Of a DNA stretch of 64,000 nt, positions 49,677-63,936 are shown piece by piece. Position 1 is the stretch's first letter. Every line of letters begins with the position of its first letter. The DNA comes from Vespula vulgaris (lineage: Eukaryota > Arthropoda > Insecta > Hymenoptera > Vespidae), in contig NC_066589.1 of NCBI RefSeq assembly GCF_905475345.1, positions 5,702,001 through 5,766,000 of the forward strand, written 5' to 3'. A program made the position numbers and the translations under genes. The notes below the pieces were generated by a model. That model did not search any database. It was not told the DNA's origin and saw nothing but the letters and a program-made list of their open reading frames with translations.

Positions 49677-49890
49677 TTGGGCCAATTTGCTAAATGATCG
49701 TAAAAATCAATTACATTTTTTCGAGGCATTTCAGATTGATTTTATTTTTCAAATTGTAACTTTTTTACAATCTGAAAAAAATTATTCTAAAAAGTTTCAT
49801 AAAAGAGTAATTGATTTTGAAAATCATATAGGAAATTTTGAACGATTTATTTCAAAAATCACTTGAGGATTTTTGGCCTACCCTATTTTT
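49675..49890. mobile_element. Foldback (imperfect palindromic) MITE-like element
   Basis: The two halves are imperfect reverse complements. ATTGGGCCAA near the left end matches TTTTGGCCTACCC at the right. AAAATCAATTAC (about 49703-49715) matches gtaattgatttt (49807-49818). TTTCAGATTG (49729-49738) matches CAATCTGAAA (49769-49778) around a short centre. No coding capacity. Confidence 0.55.
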
Positions 49891-52625
49891 ATATATATAC
49901 ATTTATATAGGTCTTACATATACGGTTGCTTCAAAGAAAAATCAAAAGTAACACGTTCGGTACTCTTGAAGGATCTCGTTTGCTTTTCAAGGAGATTTTC
50001 AAAAGACTTCATCTTCTTTGAAAAAGGTGTTAAGCCTTTCGTACATACAAACACGAGAAATCGTGTTTAAAAGAAAGCAGAGAGGTACTTTGAAGGATCG
50101 GCCAAAAGTATAAGAAGAGGAAGAAGACTCGCTCTGGTTTCTTAGTTTTCTGAGTCTAAAGGGAGTATTATTTGTTTGCAGTGACGGGTGTCGGGTTTTT
50201 GGTGCCGATTTGACACGAGGCCAACGTCGAAAAGCCGCAGGAATAACAAGGACATCTCGATGAGTTGAAAAGTCAAGTTTATTCTAAACGAAAGCTCGTG
50301 AACCGAGTTTACGGCACAGTTCGAGGTCTCTGTTTTATTTTTCTTTTCGTTAAGAAAAAATTAAGAAAGTGATGGTCCGAATTTAATTAGTTTTAAAACG
50401 TAACACAATTCTATTTCTAACGAATAAAAAAAGATATGAAGCCTTTCATATTTTTCCTCTGACAATGAGTAAAAGTCTAATTGGATCACTCTGACGTGTC
50501 ATAATTGCTTGTGATTTTTAATCCACGTTACGTTATACGTACGTGCCATTACGATGTTTCTTACAAGATCATTTTAATAATAGTAACTGATTCATTCAAC
50601 TTTATCGCTATAAAACATTTTTCATTAGTTTATAAGGAGAACACGTTTACAGGATTATATCTAAAGAATGATATTCATCACGTTCGTGAACATTTCTTCG
50701 ATCGATGATCAATATTCCAAAGTATCAAAAAAAATCTCATAGATCATTTCGGTATTATCCTTTTTTTTCGGGAATTTTTTTTCTTCTTTAGACACAGTTC
50801 TCGTGACATTTAGTGAGAGGGAGAGAAAGCGTAAATTTATATGAAATATTGTAATAAGTAGGGGAAGTAACTAATAAGGAGTTGCGTTTCAACGGTCCAG
50901 CTGTGCCGAATGGTTGAATCCTCGAAATCTCAAGAGTCTTCTACGACTTAATATACCCATTATACTGTACACGTGAATATTTATTGGTTTTACGTACCGT
51001 TCACGACCTTCGACCCACCGACGACTGATTTACTGCTCTACTACTTTTTCGTTCCATAACTGAGCCACTCTCCTTCTCTATTTTTCTTTCATTCCTTTTT
51101 TCTTTTTCGTCTACGAGTAGAAATGAAGTTACGCACGACTTAAAAAATATCGATAAATGGATGGACCCTCGAGGTTGCTGAGGAATGAGAGATCAAACTC
51201 TTACTCTTTCCTCCTCTCTTTTTCTCTCTTTCGTTTCGTGTGAGATCGGGTTCGGTGATTCTTCACGTCGAGACACGAAATCGAGGAACTTGTAATTGGT
51301 GTGGTCCAATGGAGAATTGGACCAGTGGATCGTATTTCATGATCGATTAATTCTTTTGAGAGGAAGAAAGAGAAAAAAAGAAAGAAAGACAGAGAGAAAA
51401 ATCATTTAACATTATTTATGTATCTTTCTCGAAAGAAAATTACATTCCTTTCGAATGACACAGTTTTTATTTACAAAAATTGATTCGTACAATTTACAAA
51501 TATTTACTTTGAGCGAATTGTTATTGCGAAGAGAAATATTTTAGGAGCAATTTTTAAGAGACGATGTAGTAATGAACGATAATGCGAAATCAGTGTTAAA
51601 TATGACGACGGATTCTTCATTAAAGTGCTGTTATTAAGAAGCAGCTAAGGAGCCGTTAACTTTTCGTCACAGTCATCGACGAAGAGCCGGTAGATAAGAA
51701 ACGTGAAAAGAGCGAATCGTTGTCGGCATTTTTCAAAGCTTTTCCAAGGCACGCGTACAAACGTTGCGCCATGGGGATGGTTGGAATGGCAGGGGGTTGG
51801 GGGTGAAAAGAAAAAGAAAGAAAAAGACGGACGATAGAGGAGTCGGATGATTTGCCAGAGACACATAAGAAAACGCCTACTTTAGAGATGCAACTCGTAA
51901 TCGTTGATGATAAGCCTTGGTCTGGTGTGGAAAATTAATTAATTAGTAAGATTAGTACAGAGAAAGAAAGAGATTAGAGTGTGTTAAATTAAAAGAAAAA
52001 AAAAAAAAAAAAATCGAGGAATATCGATAATTTTATATATATATTTCTATATATATTTTATAATATTTGATATATGCACAAATTTTTTAGTTTTATTTAT
52101 ATATACAATTATTTAGACCGAATATCGATATTTTATTATATATGTATATATATTTTTTTTATAAAATCTTTTGATGGAATACTATATGCAATGATTAATT
52201 AAAACAACTTTCTTGTAGCGAATTATTCCTTTTTTCGTTTAATTTTTCGAAAATTTTTTAAACAAGCATTTATCTCTCTTTTTTTCTTATATTATTTCTA
52301 TAGTCTTTAGTGAGTTTAGCGAAGGGTAGCTAAGCGTGTCTGGCCCATGTTGGATGGCGACAGCTCGTTAATAATTTTACGAGAGGGTACGATGAGGTGG
52401 CGCTTAAATTGCGGAGGGAGAATTTGAGAGGAGGGAAAAAAAAAAGGAAAATCTGGGCATGTACGTGAACACATAGATGTAAATAGGTATATGTTGGAGT
52501 GAATTCTCTTCTAAAATGTCCTGCTGTGCGATTTGTCCGCTTCTCGTCTTACGCCACGCTGTCTGTGTTTCGTTGTTTCGCGGCTCATGACGGGTGAGTT
52601 TTGTCAAAGAAAAATAGAAAGAAAA

Positions 52626-52657
<32 letters not shown>

Positions 52658-54221
52658 GAAGAACCAAAAGGAACCTGTCTACATGTCCATAAGCTTTCGA
52701 ATCGTAATGTCACAGCAGGGATTCTCGAAAAAAGTGATCAGTTCTTTCGCTTTGAAGTTATCTGTTTTTTTTTCTATTCTCTTGAAACATGAGAACCAAG
52801 ATGATAGTACTCACGAATGATCGATCCAATTTACAGTTAAATACCATAGGAATTTATATATGTCGAACATGTGTACTTATCTATAGAGGAAAAAAATATT
52901 TTGAAATTTCTTAAGCAAGCTAGAAGTATTGTTTGATAGAAAATATCGAGAAAAGAAACGGAATCCTTTGTCGCTATTTCCTTCTAAATTTCGAGCTTAA
53001 AAAAAGGAAAGAAAGTAAATAGCGGACAATGTAGAAAAAGGTAGGAGGAGAAAATAATCAAGAAAAGAATGTCCACGAACAGGAAGAAATGGCAAATATC
53101 CTTGGTACGTTCGGGGTATTCGTGAGACACTTCCGGTTTGGTTTATGACACTAGCCCTCTCACCTGGTCGGCATTGTTTCTTTCTCCAAAGCGTTGCTAA
53201 TGACCCAACCGCATATTTTCTCTCTCTCTCTCTCTCTTTTTCTCTTTCTCTGTCTCTGTCTTTCTTTCTTTTTCTCTTTCTCTTTTTTCTTTTTCCTCGA
53301 GCCGCTTTTAATATTTACTTTCCTTCCTCGGAATATCCTCTATGCAAGATCGTACCTATAAAGACATGGACCATGTTTTATATGTATATGTACACACATA
53401 CACACGTATCTTTCTTTTTCTTTCATTTTTCATTTCTGTCATACATCTCTCTTTTCTCTTTTAGTGCCGTGTGTTTACCTCGTAACACCCTAAAACTAGA
53501 GTGCCATATTAAACATAATGAAAACTCTCTTTATGTCACGCCCAAAAGGATTCTTTTAAATACCGATGGTGATGAGATAATAATTTATTATTAATTACAT
53601 GACAAAAGGATAAAACTATTATTTATTCTATTCGATTTCTTTCTTTTTGTAATTAATAACTTTCTTATAAATCTTTTATTCATTTATTTATCCACTTATT
53701 TTATTAATTATTTATTTATACATATATATTTTTTTTATAATTCCACGATACCTGTCATTAGTATAATATAATCAAATGGCAAGTCAATATGATCGCCTTT
53801 GGATTGCTAATAATTAGCGTAGAGATTAAATAGAACGTTTTCTGTAAATCACAACGTATATTCGTAGTTCGTTTATAATAAAAGACGAGAAGATAAAAGA
53901 GAGTAGAGTCTCTCGGAGATAAATGAGGGTTACTGACCCCCTTGCATTCTCTTACGTCTCCCTCTCTCTCTCTCTCTCTCTCTCTTTCATATACATATAC
54001 GTATACAACATCAATGTTTCATCTCACTCACTCTTTCTTCGTCTCTTTTCTCGCACGTTGCGAGTTTCTCTCTCTCTCTCTCTCTCTCTTTTTCTCTTCT
54101 CTTCTAGAAGGCTAACGATACGATTTCTTCTCGCTCGTAAACTGTTAATTCCGTGAGGCGAGTATCTGCTGATCGATATATTACTTCTTCGTTTCAAGCT
54201 CGTTCTCTTTTTAACACTGTA

Positions 54222-54224
54222 TTA

Positions 54225-54320
<96 letters not shown>
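54222..54320. repeat. (TA)n microsatellite, about 99 nt
   Basis: Nearly pure TA with one short interruption; the longest AT array in the window. Confidence 0.95.
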
Positions 54321-54321
<1 letters not shown>

Positions 54322-57300
54322 CATAGAGAGTTACACTCGTTCAATGTCGACATCGATTAATCATTCGTACTTACTTACATAGACTCGCATGATTTCTCAG
54401 CAAGTACTTGAATACTTTAAAACGATTATTTTTCTTTTTTCTTTTCGACGTTACTTCATGAAGTTTTTCTTCTTCTTTTTTTTGTTATTTTTATTATAAT
54501 ATTCTGACGAAGTATCGAGAACAGAAATATCATTACACACGAATATGGATCTTCCATAATTTTCATTTGGTTCGTTGTTCATTTAAACAAAAAATAAAAA
54601 CTACAGGTGGACGTTTTAGTTCTGTTGGAAGAAAGTACGAGAAGATTAGAAAAAAGAAAACATATATAATAAAAAAAAGAAAAGAAAGAAAAAAAGATGA
54701 CATGAGTTCCGCCGTTACGCAAGTATTTTCTTTTATTACCCATTAACTTCATGATTTACTATCCCCTTCGTTTTCACCCTAGATCACGCATCCAAGATAT
54801 CTCTAATCGTCTTCATCTTCCAGATTTATTTATGAAAGATGTTTAATTTTGAACTAACAAATACGTAAGCAGAGATTTGAGGAATACTTAATTCGATGTG
54901 TTTTTTTTTCTTTATTTTTTTTTTTCTTAAATAACCATTTCGAATAAAATTTGCGGAATAATTAATATGATGTGTTTTTTTTTAAATAATCGTTTCGAAT
55001 GAAATTGGCGGAATTTTTTACGCAATTCATGTGCTATGTCTCTTTCTCTCTCTCTTTTTCTTTCTCATTATAAATTCAACGATAACATGTATCTGATCTA
55101 TGTATCGAGATACGTTCGACTTAGTCGATATATTTGTTAAAGGAGAGAGGAGAGGAAAGGAGAAAGAAAGTCGAGCGAAGGGGAAAGAAACCGTACCGTT
55201 CAAAGGTCGAGATTAGGTCAGCACGGTCGGCCAGCATATGCCTGTCCTTCGTCTTTCCTTCTTCTTCTTCTTCTTCATCATCATCTTATTTCTTTCTTTT
55301 CTTTTTTGCTCTTTCTTCTTCGCCACATCTTCGTCTCCGTGAAATTTCCACTGATCCTCTTATTTTCATCTTTTTTCATTTCTCCACTCTCTTTGTTCCT
55401 GCGAAACACTGAGCTATGTATGCATATCATTGGTGACGTTCGATAAAACGTTTCCGATCGTTAATTAGAATCGTTAATTAGATCGTTTGTAATCAACATT
55501 TAAATTTTATGAGTTAATCAAGTTCAAGATGTACTCGTTAATTCGATTATGGAAATGCATTTAACATTAATTCAAATTTCGTTTGATTTAAATAGTAATT
55601 AAATATGTATAATATATACTAATTACGCTTGATTAATGAAATGTTCCTTGAATTATTTTTATCATCCGTCTTTGCTTTATATCTCGGTGTTTGTTAAATC
55701 TATTATTTTATTATATTTCTACAGATATCTTTTAGAAGAATATTAGATAACTTATATTTTTGTTGTACACAAATTTTTTATTTCGACTTCTATCTTTCTA
55801 TTTTTTTCTTTTTTCTTTTTCTATCAAATTCTCATCCCCCAACCTTTCTCATTCTATCTGCACGTGCAAGTGCGAGAAACGTGTATCATGGTCGCGTGCC
55901 GTTTCGTATCACCTTATCACAGTTATCAAGGTATTATCATCACCGAGTTATTTCAGCATGACTCCACGAGGAGAGAAATTCATCGTTTAGTTCATCTTTT
56001 AACGAGGATGCATTCGAACATCTATATATTCGTCGTTTATCATTGAACTATATAATATATATATATATATAATAATTTCTTAATATTTTATTATAAAAAT
56101 ATATTATAAAAAGTTTTATCGATAAACGCTTCGCCCATTTTGTGTTTGATTAGAGAAAGAACAATATTTTCTCACGATGATGACGACGATAATCTTTTGT
56201 ACAAAAAATAAGAAAAAAAAAAAAAGAGAAAAAAGAAGGAAAAAGAAGAGACAGTTTCTCATCTTTTGCATTTTGGGATGCACGTGATGCACGTAGGCCC
56301 GACGTATCGTGACGTCGTGTTCTTAAGAAGCAGAAACGTAAGCACACGTTTTCAGATGTACACCCTCTCTCTAAGGGGTATTTGCACATTTTATGACGGC
56401 AACACAGACTATCCCACAACCATCTTCGTGCTCGTGCCCTTCCTTTTCTACGTTGAAGGAACCGTCCACATGGTAAACAAGGGTTCTCCCTTCGAAATTT
56501 CCTTTTTTTTTCTTTTTTTTTTCCTTCTTTCTTTCTTTCCTTTATTCTCTTTATTCTCTCGCATTTCTACTCTTGTAGTTGTCTACATTGAAATTTACAG
56601 TTAGAGTAGATTAGAATAGAATTATTTGATTATGAAAAAAAATATAGATTCATTTTTTAAATAAAAATTCATCGATAAAAATTATTAAAATCGATTGATT
56701 GGAATTTTATCAAAAAATATAAACTTGTTTTGCTTTGATCTAAGAAAAGCTATCGAATTTTTAAATAGATCTAGTACGTTCACAGGTCATATTATTTTAA
56801 TTAGATTAAATACATACGTTTTTTTTTGAACAAATTAAAAAAAAATATATATATATAGACCGACTTATATATTATAAATAAAAGTTCGAAAAGATTGAAC
56901 TCTAATCGATATAGGAATGTATCGATGATTATTTGATTAGATTTGTAATAAAAAATAAATTCATTCGACCTAAGAAAATCGAGAGAATCTTTTAATACGT
57001 AGATATAGTAAATTTTTCAAGTTGTATTTTAAAGAAGACCAGGAAGGACAATTAGCATATCTAAAAGATCAGCAAACCGTGTCTCAGAAAATCTATTACA
57101 TTGGACTGTCAACGGCTCGAGAAAGAACAGATTAGCTGGTATCTTGAGCGTGGTATGAATGGGCCGCTCGTGATTATACTATCTTCTATTACTACTCGCT
57201 CGGTCGAGCTATCGTAGCCATTCCTCTCGTAGTACACCAGCCATCGTAACACTCGTACACACCGCGACGACGTTCTTGCGTTTACATGCAAACCGATTGC

Positions 57301-58924
57301 GGTAGCATCTCCTGTTAAGAGCTAACTAATCTTCGTACTAACCTAATCTACGTGAATGGTTGTTTTAAAAGAGAATTATATATATCAATAGTGACCAATC
57401 AGCATGCGTGTATATTAGAATCAGTTTATTGAACCTGTTTTGTTTGATTCGAATTAGGTTAATGACGTATTCCATTAGAGACACAATGAAACATTTGACG
57501 TATCTATTATTGATGATAGATTTATTAATATTGAAATATTTTTATGATGATGATATTAATTAAAAAAAAAAAAAAAAAAGAAGAGAAAGTAAAAATAGAA
57601 AAGAAAGAAGGAAAGAAAGAAAGAAATGAAAGAAAGGTGTTAGATATTTTCGAGAGAAGGATATGTATAAGTGATTTACTTATTCTTTTTTCTTTGGTTC
57701 TTCCTTTCTCATTGTTACAACTGTTGTGAGAACACCTGGTCCTCCTCTTATCGGAATAGGAAAGGTAGAAACGTAGGTAACGTTCTACAATGACCTCCCT
57801 GTTCACATTCGTAGGACTATTGTGTCGCTTCTATTTCTTTATTGTTTCAAGTACGACATTTTACTCTGCGTTTTATTTAAATAAGATAAGCGACAAAGAA
57901 GAGATCTTTTTATTATTACAAAAAAAAAGGAAAAGAAAAAATTCGAAAACTTCTTTTTTTAAGGAAAAGAAACTTCTTCTATGGAATCAAAAGTTTGATG
58001 ATAAATCGTATAGATGATGATCGAGAAATCTTCTTCTCTCGTGGACCGAGAATAAGAGGAGAAAACGAGAGGTCGAGATAAAGAGGCTATTCAATCTCTG
58101 AAAATCTCGTCGTAAACGGCATCGATATATACCGCGCGCTTCGGCCCTGCTTATATATATTGCGGATAACAGAGAGTGTTTTTGTGGGGGCCTTAGAGAG
58201 ATAACGGCAACCTCTGCCCCCGATGTACAAAACCTCTTCCGCTCGTTCAGCGACTTTAAAACTCGTTCCTTGCTACCGTTTGATGCCATCACCTTTTTTC
58301 TATTTATCTTAGAAAAAAAATAATCAATTTAGATATACATTATAAATATATATTATTTCACTGATGCATATCTTTGATATATAATAACTAATATGATATT
58401 AATTATATGAAAGTATATATAAAATAAATAAAAGTCTTTAAATATAAATAATTAAATAGGAAAAAAAAATCGAACATAAAATTTATTTAGCGTTGAATAA
58501 TGTCGTTGTAGAAAATTTCTCTAAACTAAACGAATTTTTATTTTATTATGGTTTTAACGTAAATTCCATCTAAATCTGGATTAGCTAGCAGGGTCTTATT
58601 TAGAAAGGTTTTATCGTTCTTAGGATTACTAATGAAAGAGATGTTCTTTGAGGAACACGTGAAGTTTATTGTTCTTCGTAGCAGTTATTTAAAATGTTTG
58701 AGAATTGTTGAGAATATTTTCGAAGCAAAATTCTTTCTACAAATTTTTGTACAATTATTTAACATTTTCTCTCTCTCTCTCTCTCTTTCTCTCTCTTTCT
58801 CTGTCTTTTTTACTTATCATTAAATTTCGTTATGTTCGTGTCAGAGGTGCAAACCATGTTCATTTATCATGCTAATTAATCATTACTCATTAGCTCTAGA
58901 AAAATCTTCAACTTGATGAAAAAA

Positions 58925-58926
<2 letters not shown>

Positions 58927-58964
<38 letters not shown>
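58927..58964. repeat. (AT)n microsatellite
   Basis: About 18 AT units in the desert. Confidence 0.93.
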
Positions 58965-58967
<3 letters not shown>

Positions 58968-59298
58968 TAAATATCATCTAAATATTATCATTCCTTTATC
59001 GACGTTCAAAATTCACTCATGCGATAGCGATTATGGTTCATGCGCTTTGATTGGAAATTAATTAGCATTGTCGATTGGTGCAACTGTCGATGAATATTCG
59101 AAACTTCTCGAGATGTTTCAATTACTTATTTTTTCAAGAGATAATGCAACAGCTGTTTATTAAAAAATTTTGCTTAAAAATTTTTTGGTGAAAGTGAAAT
59201 TTATAAAATCGATACGATAATCGTAAGCTTCTGTAGAATAATCGATGTTGTGCCGATTTCTTTTAATGCTTTCTCTAGAATAATGAGAATGAAAGAGA

Positions 59299-59422
<124 letters not shown>

Positions 59423-60696
59423 ATATAAGAAAAAGATCATTCTCAGTGGATGCGCAAGTGTCCATAGCTGACGCGTATATTTTCTTCATCGTATGATTAA
59501 TCGGGGTCGCGGCTTGGCATCTTCTTGTCGGCTTCGAACCAACAATGGACTCTCGAGCAAGATAAAGAGCCGATGTAGATTCCACTGTTTGGGTTACGAA
59601 GTTTTCTTAGTACATATCTTACATTTTGTATTAAATTTTTTATTATATATGTATACATATATGTATATCTACTTAATACGTGTATAATTCAAGACAGACA
59701 AAAATATCAATGTGTAAAGATTTTTAAATGGATTTTGAAATTAAATTTTTAAAAATATATGATATTGATAAATATTTAGATATATTTAATCGATAATTTT
59801 AAGAGATATCACACGAAAGAAAATTTTCATGCACGAAATATTGATATAAAAAAAAATTTTTTTTTGTTAACATTTCACGTATTCTATATTATACCTATAT
59901 AGGTACATATTGTATATATACCTATATTTATGGCTCTCTCTCTTTTTCTTTTTCTCATAAACACGCGCGCATTATCCAATGGCACGATTTGTACTTGGAT
60001 CTTTCAAGAAAAAATATGTTTTTTAATAGAATTCGTCGCGAACCACCGCATGAGAGGAGATAATCCTACCGAGCCTGACCTCTCCAATTCGATTAGGTAA
60101 CGTCAATAAGGTCGGTTCAATGTTAAACGATGGAGACATTGATACCTCATACCTATCAATTTCATGTGAACAAAATAGTTCAATAATAACAAAAAGAAAA
60201 AAAAACAGAGATCATTTTCGTTCGACCAATATCAAAAAATATTGATGAACGAAATAAAGATCTTCAACATCTTATTTCATTAAAAAAATTATCTTGTTAA
60301 CGCGCGCGCGCATGTTTCTCGAGTCATTCGATTGAGAAAGACTGCAATTCGACACTAGGATCATTGACGTGGCCTATGCTCGGTGGTCCTGCCACAGCTT
60401 GACCTTTGATGATTAAAAATAATATTTTTATCAACGGGAAAGAGTAACGAAGAACGAGAAAAAGAACGAAAGAGAGCGAGAATCGTTCGCAAAACGTTCG
60501 TTCGTGTTCACGATACATTTTCTCTCTCTCTCTCTCTCTTTCTCTTTCTCTCTCATGTATACATGTATTTCTTCATATATGTTAGAGTTATGTTTACATA
60601 TACACATACGTATTTGTTGTTATACGTGCTCGTCATGTCCACTCACTCGTGATGTTACAAGTGCGTGAGTGCGTGAGTTCCATCACTGGTAGAACG

Positions 60697-60697
60697 C

Positions 60698-60775
<78 letters not shown>

Positions 60776-60778
60776 AGA
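60697..60778. repeat. (GA)n microsatellite
   Basis: GA with two GAAAGA interruptions, 480 nt upstream of the next coding exon's acceptor. Confidence 0.95.
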
Positions 60779-61247
60779 TAAGGCAACCCGCGGTTATTTT
60801 TGTAACATACCGGATAGCAACAGTTTCTCCGTGTCAACCCTGATGTGTCCACTTATTCGAACGAACTTTCTCTATTGATTAAACATTTCAATACCTTTCC
60901 AAGCCAACACATGATATTATTTCTCGAGTTGATTTTAAAAAAATGTGTACGTCTTCGAAACGTTTATAATCACATTCGCCTTATCTTCGCTTAGATCGAA
61001 AATATTCGTTATCGAGTAAATATTGAAAAGTTGGTCTCGGTATATTTAATTATTATTTATCATATAAAATATCATTTCTACAAAATTTTATATTTATTTC
61101 GTTCATTCGACTGGTTAATAATGAATAAAAATTCGTAATCGATTTTTATAATCTTATTTAGAAAGTTTCTTATAAAATCTATTACGAAGTAAGTAGGTAA
61201 TATTTATTATAATCAAATTGCATAAGATCGATAATCAAATTTTTCAG

Positions 61248-63367
61248 TATTAATTGATACCGTGGATGGAACGATGGAGCAAAACTCTCAGACGGGTAGA
61301 GAAGCCGTCGTGGAGGGTATTAGACTCGAAGTTGGAGGAGGTAGTCCAGTAATGAAAAATGAGATGGGTAATCATGAAATTCTTCAACTACGAGAACAAC
61401 AGCAACAACAGCAGCAGCTTGGGTATATTGTCAAAGAGGAAGGCGGGGATGATGTGGGCGTGCTGGAGGCGGGTCATTCAGAAATCGAAAATGGCGTCAT
61501 GCTAGAACCAACCGGAGCTGAAGTGATCACTTTAAATGTTGCTACGAACCATCAGGATGGTCCTAACCCTAGTTATACCCTTCATCAACTTGGCTATCAG
61601 GAAGAACATCATATTATTCATGATAGGTAGATATATATACTAATAAAATTTTGTTATTTTTTTTATCATCATTAATAACAGATTTTTCTTTTTGTTTTCT
61701 TTGGAATATTTCAACTGATATATCGTCCACGTGGTTTTCTAATGATGATTTGATTTATTGTATAAAATCTTGTAAAAATCGTGAGAAAGAAACGAGTGGA
61801 ATTGCATCGATATCGGCACGAGTTACATTCTATAAGTGTACCAAATAGATAAAGCTTGATGGCCGTATCGATAAAGAATTCATTTTATCGGAGAATCAGC
61901 GAGTACGGAGAAACGATCGAGATCGATCATTATTGCGATGTACGAGGATCTTTTTTATGTTATTGATACTTCGAATTTGGAATAGATTCTATTTCGAATT
62001 CATCATATGCAGTCGTAACTTATCGTAATAATGTCGTGACTTTTTATTCATTTATGTTAATTACTAATCATGGATTTATAATAAAAATAAATTAATAAAT
62101 TTTATAAGTAAACAAACATATATATATATATACATATTAGAAATTAAAGTAAATATAAAATTATGAATTACCCACGTGAATATTCGTCTAAAACTCATTC
62201 TTGTTTTTCAACCCTTGTATAATAAAATACAGAGACTATTTAGAAGAGGGTTCACCACGATTTGGGGGCGGTGACATTGACGAGAAGAAGGAGGAGCAGG
62301 AACAGCAGCAACAGGTCGCTCACCCCCACCACCAACGTCACCACCACCACCACCAACATCATCACCTCCACCAACATCAACAGTCGCAAGAGCAGCAGCA
62401 GCAGCAGCAGCAAACGCAGTACGCTCAGCTCGGGCCATGCGAAGTCCCGGTTCCCGAAGGAGGGGATAGCCGGCATCCAACGGAGGTCTCCGTCCCTACT
62501 GAAGGAACTCGTACTGCCAGTCACATGCCTCACTCCACGATGCATCGTTACGGTGGAGAAACGCTTTCACCGACTACTACGGATCATCCCCATCATCATC
62601 ATCAACAACAGCAGCAGCAACATCATCATCAGTTATCCGAAGTTCATCAGCAGCAACAACAACAACAACAACAACACGGTTCTCATCGTCATTTAGAAGA
62701 TCAACAACATCATCAGGAAACCGAGGAAGAGGTTGATAGAGTCGGTGGTATTTCGAGAAGTGCACGTGGAGATTTCAATCTAGGTGTACTTTTTCCAAAT
62801 CTCGGCTCGAACGGTACTGGTGCCAATAGTGGAAATGGTAATACTACGTCTCATCACCTTCATCAACAACAACAACAACAACAACAAGCACAACAACAAC
62901 AACAACAACATCATCATCATCACGCGAATACTCATCATATGGAGGACGTGCTACCAAACGATCCCTATCTTCAACATCAAATTCGTGCCGGAGGCGGTGC
63001 AACGAGTGCGAGTGGTGGGGTCACTGGTGGTAATTCGCCGCCGATTAGAACGAGAGGCTCACCAGGTTCCAGTCGTAGTCCACATGACGATCATCTTTCC
63101 TCACCGCATCGACATTCCTCATCCGATGGACCTAGTGCCTTCAGTCCGGCCGATCAAGGAAGATTACAATCCTTCACACATCTTACCTCAATGCAGCCTC
63201 CCAATTCTGTACAAACTAATCATGGTAACCTTCAAGACGCTGATCGTGTCACTGATCAGCTTTATATGGACTCTATCTACACTCATCATACCACTGCTAC
63301 TGGTCATCATCATCAAGAACACGAACACGGTTCTTCTACGCCACACTCACCAGGTGGTAATCTCTCC
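61248..63367 (+). CDS. Gln/His-rich probable nuclear regulatory protein, 5' exons (partial)
   Basis: Two exons, 61248-61626 and 62233-63367, join in phase 2 (IIHDR-DYLEEG) and end at a donor (tccac|gtaagt) at 63368, so the gene continues past the window. If translation starts in this exon, the ATG is at 61274 (MEQNSQTGREAV). However, the frame is open back to the acceptor, reading VLIDTVDGTMEQ if joined to an upstream exon ending in G, so this may be an internal exon. Exon 1 is acidic with a Q7 run. Exon 2 carries long Gln and His tracts, then Ser/Pro/Gly-rich sequence with a conserved-looking block (GRLQSFTHLTSMQPPNSV). No DNA-binding domain lies in the window. The composition fits an insect transcription-factor activation region; grainyhead-, GATA- or onecut-type proteins are only guesses. 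Confidence 0.85.
62270..62930 (+). repeat. Coding CAG/CAA and CAC/CAT trinucleotide tracts
   Basis: Within the second exon, a run of seven CAG units sits at about 62391-62412. Nearly pure CAA runs lie at about 62654-62676 and 62863-62885, with His-coding CAC/CAT clusters between. The low complexity keeps several other frames and the antisense strand open, which explains overlapping false frames here. Confidence 0.9.
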
Positions 63368-63904
63368 ACGTAAGTTTAATTCATTACATTTTTCAAACTT
63401 TCCTAGTTCTTTTCTTTCTTCTCTTATGGTTAACCGTCGTTTCGGACGACACTGCATAATCGACAATATGAATCATCGGGTTCGTTGACGCCAACATAAC
63501 GACATTGTTTTCCTCGAAACGAAGATGTCTGGATGATTCGAATGAAAAAATAATATTGCAAAAAAAATCTGAAAAAAATACCGAGATTGTCCTTATGTTT
63601 TTTTAAATCATTGTAAATCAAATATTCATTTGTAAAATTCTTTCATGTATTTGTCTTCATTTTACATGATCGACGATCAATTTTTAACAAATCTTTTTAT
63701 ATCCGTCTCTTCCTCTCTCTTTGTTTCTTTCGATCTTTTTCTTTTATCTTTGGGGATCTAGACCAGATAAGCAAACGAAAAAAAGATATAACACGGGGAC
63801 AGTTTTATCATGGTTCTTGTGTCGTAACGTCGTGGGTGATCCTAGGTTCAAAAGTTTAATGCGATGAAAGTTCACGTTATGTTAGAAGGACGATGAGTAA
63901 GTAT

Positions 63905-63936
<32 letters not shown>

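Noticed and set aside
52533..52820. Frames around 52533-52820 and 55134-55412
   Set aside because: Largely GA/CT-driven (Lys-Arg-Glu and Ser runs), with no splice context or domains.
61262..61273. GTG at 61262 as the start codon of the Gln/His-rich gene
   Set aside because: GTG is not a normal nuclear start. Either ATG 61274 is used or translation enters from an upstream exon.
62262..63488. Overlapping frames rich in Asn, Ile or Val over exon 62233-63367
   Set aside because: They are shadows of the CAA/CAT repeats in other frames. The Gln/His frame has matching splice phases at both ends.
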